A stretch of DNA of 64,000 nucleotides from assembly GCA_036557225.1 (NCBI GenBank), contig DATBHX010000080.1:55627-119626 (forward strand). Reading direction: 5' to 3'. The notes beneath the pieces are model-generated. The model was not told where the DNA came from and did not search any database. It was given only the letters and a program-made list of their open reading frames with translations. Each line of letters opens with the position of its first letter. Position 1 is the stretch's first letter. This stretch comes from Angelobacter sp036557225 (GTDB lineage: Bacteria; Acidobacteriota; Terriglobia; Terriglobales; Acidobacteriaceae). Made by a program: the position numbers and the translations under genes. Positions 60,951-64,000 of the stretch are shown piece by piece.

Positions 60951-61772
60951 TTACTTGGGCTGGTCCTGCCCATGCAAGTCAGGAACCACGGCGCGCGAAT
61001 AGTAAAGCCTGGCAATCTCATCTTCCGCTTGTTGCTTCAACTTTTCCATATCTCGGGTAGACATGCCCGCAGTTGATATTGGCCGGCCCACGACCAAGTG
61101 TAACGGTCCAGGCTTGATGTGCCAGGTATTCATTTTGAGCATTTCAAACGTACCGACCAGCGCCATAGGGACTACATCTGCCTGGGCCTTGAGCGCGGCG
61201 TAAAATGCGCCGCCCATGAAGGCATGTAGCTGCCCGTCAGGCGAGCGGCCGCCTTCAGGGAAGATCACCAGTGACATGCCCTGCTGCAAACTGGCTACGG
61301 CGCGATTCAGGCTGCGCACCGAAGCGCGAGGGTTTTCCAGCACAACTGGAATCTGCCCGGATCGCTGCAGGTGCCAGCCCATAAACGGATAGCGAAACAA
61401 CTCCTTCTTCGCCAGAATGCGAAACTGGAAGGGGAGATACGCATACAAAAGCGGGATATCGAGCGCCGAAAGGTGATTGACCACGTAGACCGAGGCCTTC
61501 GCTGTGTCGACCTTCTCCAAGCCCTCAACCTGCGGCGCGGCGCCGATGGTCTTCAGAATCGTTCTTGACCACAGCCGGGCAAAGCTGTGCTGAATCCGGC
61601 CTGACTTGTCGAAGAAAGAACTGAGCAGTGAGAGCGCGCCGAGAACAATGGTATAGAGCCAGATCAGCGGGTCCCACAGGAAATACGAGCGCAGCCGGGA
61701 AAACAAGAGACGCACGCCGCGCAGCTCCTGCTGTGTGTTCACTTCCACTTGGGTGGCTTCTGGCACGTTCAC
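60951..61772 (-). CDS. plsC: 1-acyl-sn-glycerol-3-phosphate acyltransferase
   Basis: PlsC acylates lysophosphatidic acid to phosphatidic acid at the inner membrane. Of 273 residues, an N-terminal membrane region (WDPLIWLYTIVLGALSLL) precedes the acyltransferase motif I NHLSALD, motif II in FPFMGW-like KKELFRYPFMGWHLQRSG, motif III FPEGGRSPDG, and motif IV VPMALVGTFEMLK. Its start overlaps folC by 4 nt (61769-61772), so accD-folC-plsC are one transcript. Confidence 0.92.
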   Translation of the reverse strand: MNVPEATQVEVNTQQELRGVRLLFSRLRSYFLWDPLIWLYTIVLGALSLLSSFFDKSGRIQHSFARLWSRTILKTIGAAPQVEGLEKVDTAKASVYVVNHLSALDIPLLYAYLPFQFRILAKKELFRYPFMGWHLQRSGQIPVVLENPRASVRSLNRAVASLQQGMSLVIFPEGGRSPDGQLHAFMGGAFYAALKAQADVVPMALVGTFEMLKMNTWHIKPGPLHLVVGRPISTAGMSTRDMEKLKQQAEDEIARLYYSRAVVPDLHGQDQPK

Positions 61773-63133
61773 ACACTCTGCCCGACTGAGCTCCGGCTCA
61801 GAAAGCCCAGGGCTTCGCCAACAATATAGATGGAACCGGTGACTACGATGACGCCCTGGCTGCCCGCCAGTTTGCGCGCATGCTCCAGCGCGGCCCGAAC
61901 CGAATCTTCCTTCAGGATCTCAGCCTGAGTATGCGCGCCCAATTCTGCGATCTCTTGCGGCGAGGCTGCGCGCGGATTGTCCGCGTGGGTCGCAATCACA
62001 CGCTCCGCGATTGGAAAAAGAATGCCGGCGATCTCGCCAATGGCCTTGTCACGCATGGCCCCGAAAATCAACGTCAACGGCCGGTCTTCGTAAAAAGTTG
62101 AGAGTGATGAGCGCAAAGCCCACGCTCCGGCGGGATTGTGAGCAACGTCAATGACGATCTCAGGATATCCGTCTTGCGCTGGAATCACCTGAAACCTGCC
62201 TGGCCAGCGGGTCGAGCGAATGCCCTGTTCAACATGCTTTGCGGTAATGCGAAAGCCGCAGCGGTTCAGCTCTTCGGCCGCAGTAATCGCCAGCGCAAGG
62301 TTGCGTAACTGGTGGCGGCCGGCCAGGGGGAAATCGACGGTGATTTCTTCGCCCATCACTTCGAGCGGAAAACGGTTGCGTTGCATCACGGCAGCAGAGG
62401 ATGAGCCATTCTCTTTGCCGCTGGGCGCCAGGGGCGGCATGTGCTTGACGGCGCTGACGGCACAGGCAGCGCGATCCATGATCTCCTTGCCGAGTGTGTC
62501 ATTTACCGAAGGATGCTGCGGCAGCAGAACCACCGTGCCTTTGCGACGCATGATTCCGGCTTTTTCATGCGCGATCTCGGGCAAGGTATTGCCGAGAAAT
62601 TTCTGGTGGTCAAAGTCGATATCGGTGATGACGGAGACGCAGGGATCGACGATATTCGTGGCATCGAGCCGGCCGCCCATGCCGACCTCAAGCACGGCAA
62701 AATCGACTCCGGCGCTGGCAAAATATTCGAAAGCCATCGCGGTGAGCATTTCAAAAAAACTGGGATGCCATGGCAGCTCGCCGCGTGTTACCAAATCGTT
62801 GGCTGTCGCTTCAACGCGGTCATAGATCAGGGCAAATTCGGGATCGCTGATGGAATCCTGGTTAATCTGCATACGCTCATTCACACGCCGCAGGTGCGGC
62901 GACGTGTAAAGTCCGGTGCGATAGCCTGCAGCCTGCACAATACTGGCGAGCGTTGCCGCGGTAGAGCCTTTGCCGTTCGTCCCGGCAATCAGTACGCTCT
63001 GCAGTTTGCGTTGTGGATTGCCCAGCGCCTCCGCCAACCGCCGCATGTGCGCCAGATCAAACTTACGCGAGGAAACGAGCTCGTGGCCAAGCGCGAGCAG
63101 ATTGTTGACCGCGGTTGGATAGGAAACAGCCAC
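61769..63133 (-). CDS. folC: Folylpolyglutamate synthase/dihydrofolate synthase
   Basis: FolC adds glutamates to folates (and in many bacteria to dihydropteroate). P-loop GTNGKGSTAATL at about residues 48-58. Other Mur-ligase-type signatures: LYTSPHLRRVNERMQI, FFEMLTAMAFEYFA, EVGMGGRLDATNIV, ITDIDFDHQKFLGNTLPEIAHEKAGIMR and VIDVAHNPAGAWAL. 454 residues, with a mid-domain insert near 225-240 (PLAPSGKENGSSSAA). It sits 3 bp after accD and overlaps plsC. Confidence 0.95.
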   Translation of the reverse strand: MAVSYPTAVNNLLALGHELVSSRKFDLAHMRRLAEALGNPQRKLQSVLIAGTNGKGSTAATLASIVQAAGYRTGLYTSPHLRRVNERMQINQDSISDPEFALIYDRVEATANDLVTRGELPWHPSFFEMLTAMAFEYFASAGVDFAVLEVGMGGRLDATNIVDPCVSVITDIDFDHQKFLGNTLPEIAHEKAGIMRRKGTVVLLPQHPSVNDTLGKEIMDRAACAVSAVKHMPPLAPSGKENGSSSAAVMQRNRFPLEVMGEEITVDFPLAGRHQLRNLALAITAAEELNRCGFRITAKHVEQGIRSTRWPGRFQVIPAQDGYPEIVIDVAHNPAGAWALRSSLSTFYEDRPLTLIFGAMRDKAIGEIAGILFPIAERVIATHADNPRAASPQEIAELGAHTQAEILKEDSVRAALEHARKLAGSQGVIVVTGSIYIVGEALGFLSRSSVGQSV

Positions 63134-63136
63134 AGC

Positions 63137-63988
63137 TCAGGCAGCCTTCGGCGTCATGAAATCAAGCGCCCGCGAGATATACGCCTTCATCTCCTTGCGA
63201 TGGACCACGGCATCAAGCATTCCATGCTGCAGCAGGAATTCGCTGGTCTGGAAGCCTTCCGGCAGCTTCTGGCGGATGGTCTGCTCGATCACGCGCGGGC
63301 CGGCAAAGCCGATGAGCGCTCCCGGCTCGGCGATATTCAAATCGCCCAGCATGGCATAGGACGCGGTAACGCCGCCGGTGGTGGGATCGGTGAGGACCGA
63401 GATGTATGGAATCTTTGCCGAATCCAGCCGCGCCAGCGCAGCAGAGATCTTGGCCATCTGCATCAGGCTGACCACCCCTTCCATCATGCGTGCGCCGCCC
63501 GAGGCCGAAACCACAATGATCGGTTTGCGCTCCTGGCAGGCCCGCTCGATGGCCCGAGTGATTGCTTCACCCACCACGGCGCCCATGCTCCCGCCGATGA
63601 AGGAATACTCCATCGAACTGACGATTACCGGGCGGCCATCAAGTGTGCCCGTCGCGTTGATGATGGCATCCTTCAAGCCGGTTGCGCTCTTGCTTTTCTC
63701 CAGGCGCGATTTGTATGGCCGTGTGTCGGAGAAGCTCAGTGGATCGGTGGACTCCAGGTTTTCGTCTTGGGTTTCGATGCTGTCTTCGTCGAGCAGCAGC
63801 ATCAGGCGCTGGGCGGAGTCAATGCGGAAGTGGTAATTACACTTCGTGCAAACGTTGAGATTCTCTTCCAGCTCTTTCTTCCAGATGATCTGGCGGCAGC
63901 CTTCACACTTCTCCCATAGCCCTTCCGTGCGGACGCGCTTTTCCTCGTTTGCCTGGATCTCGCTCGATTCCCGTTTAAACCACGCCAA
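63137..63988 (-). CDS. accD: Acetyl-CoA carboxylase carboxyltransferase subunit beta
   Basis: AccD with AccA transfers carboxyl from biotin to acetyl-CoA to form malonyl-CoA. The N-terminal C4 zinc finger is complete: CEGC at about residue 29 and CTKC at about 48. The crotonase-like core has DGRPVIVSSMEYSFIGGSMGAVVGE, SASGGARMMEGVVSLMQMAK and TDPTTGGVTASYAMLGDLNIAEPGALIGFAGPRVIEQT. 283 residues, full length. ATG at 63988 lies 12 bp from the window edge. First gene of accD-folC-plsC, an arrangement known for accD-folC. Confidence 0.96.
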   Translation of the reverse strand: MAWFKRESSEIQANEEKRVRTEGLWEKCEGCRQIIWKKELEENLNVCTKCNYHFRIDSAQRLMLLLDEDSIETQDENLESTDPLSFSDTRPYKSRLEKSKSATGLKDAIINATGTLDGRPVIVSSMEYSFIGGSMGAVVGEAITRAIERACQERKPIIVVSASGGARMMEGVVSLMQMAKISAALARLDSAKIPYISVLTDPTTGGVTASYAMLGDLNIAEPGALIGFAGPRVIEQTIRQKLPEGFQTSEFLLQHGMLDAVVHRKEMKAYISRALDFMTPKAA

Positions 63989-64000
63989 GGTTCTTACTCA

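Noticed and set aside
62441..63919. A 492-residue open frame on the plus strand antisense to folC and accD
   Set aside because: It is His/Arg/Gly-rich with no domain, and both minus-strand genes beneath it are unmistakable.

Overview
The window looks like a chromosomal segment of an Acidobacteriota genome (Terriglobia / Koribacter type). This is inferred from moderately high GC, a VWFA-related protein of the type described from Acidobacteria, a CadC-like winged-helix/TPR regulator, CocE, DUF885 and tricorn-like S41 hydrolases, secreted sialidase-like proteins, and housekeeping genes scattered among accessory ones. LpxC and two outer-membrane beta-barrel proteins indicate a diderm envelope. 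No rRNA, tRNA, CRISPR array or classical IS was found.

Layout. 1-8.9 kb: a truncated rRNA methyltransferase, a zinc-ribbon coiled-coil protein, a VOC protein, a 1138-residue tricorn-like protease, then ispD-GxxExxY-ispF on the minus strand. A PD-(D/E)XK-like GxxExxY gene sits between the two isoprenoid genes, bounded by inverted triplets of CGCGGAT. 8.9-13 kb: tilS-hpt-ftsH; the Hpt homologue has lost key catalytic residues. 13.2-24.3 kb: a LURP-one protein, selD, a lower-GC OmpA/membrane pair with DUF4440 domains, thioredoxin-fold proteins, a polysaccharide deacetylase and a redox cluster. 24.4-32.8 kb: a metallo-beta-lactamase-fold protein, two beta-barrels, hemL, mfd. 32.9-47 kb: secreted hydrolases, a membrane-bound winged-helix/TPR regulator, tandem sialidase-like proteins, an amidohydrolase, DUF885 and VWA proteins. 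47-64 kb: galU, a Trm112-like protein, folD-coaE-htrA, FAH, parB-parA with two parS sites, rsmG, folK, a receiver-PilZ protein, lpxC, an SDR, a C26 amidotransferase, plsC, folC, accD.

Main discoveries. Two genes that look broken by an in-frame TGA are best read as selenoproteins: SelD (Sec18, TGA at 14808-14810) and a peroxiredoxin whose peroxidatic residue is Sec50 (TGA at 22996-22998). The peroxiredoxin is divergent from a deiodinase-like redoxin with Cys at the Sec position. It follows a tandem DsbA-like pair in which one member has Ser-Pro-Glu-Ser instead of Cys-Pro-Asp-Cys. Together these suggest a selenium-dependent thiol/peroxide cluster.

Two kinds of short inverted repeat array appear: CGCGGAT at 10-bp period around the GxxExxY gene, and GGTAAWTK octamers at exact 8-bp period in two intergenic regions. 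Both are candidate mobile or protein-bound elements. All calls come from reading the sequence; no database search or folding was run.
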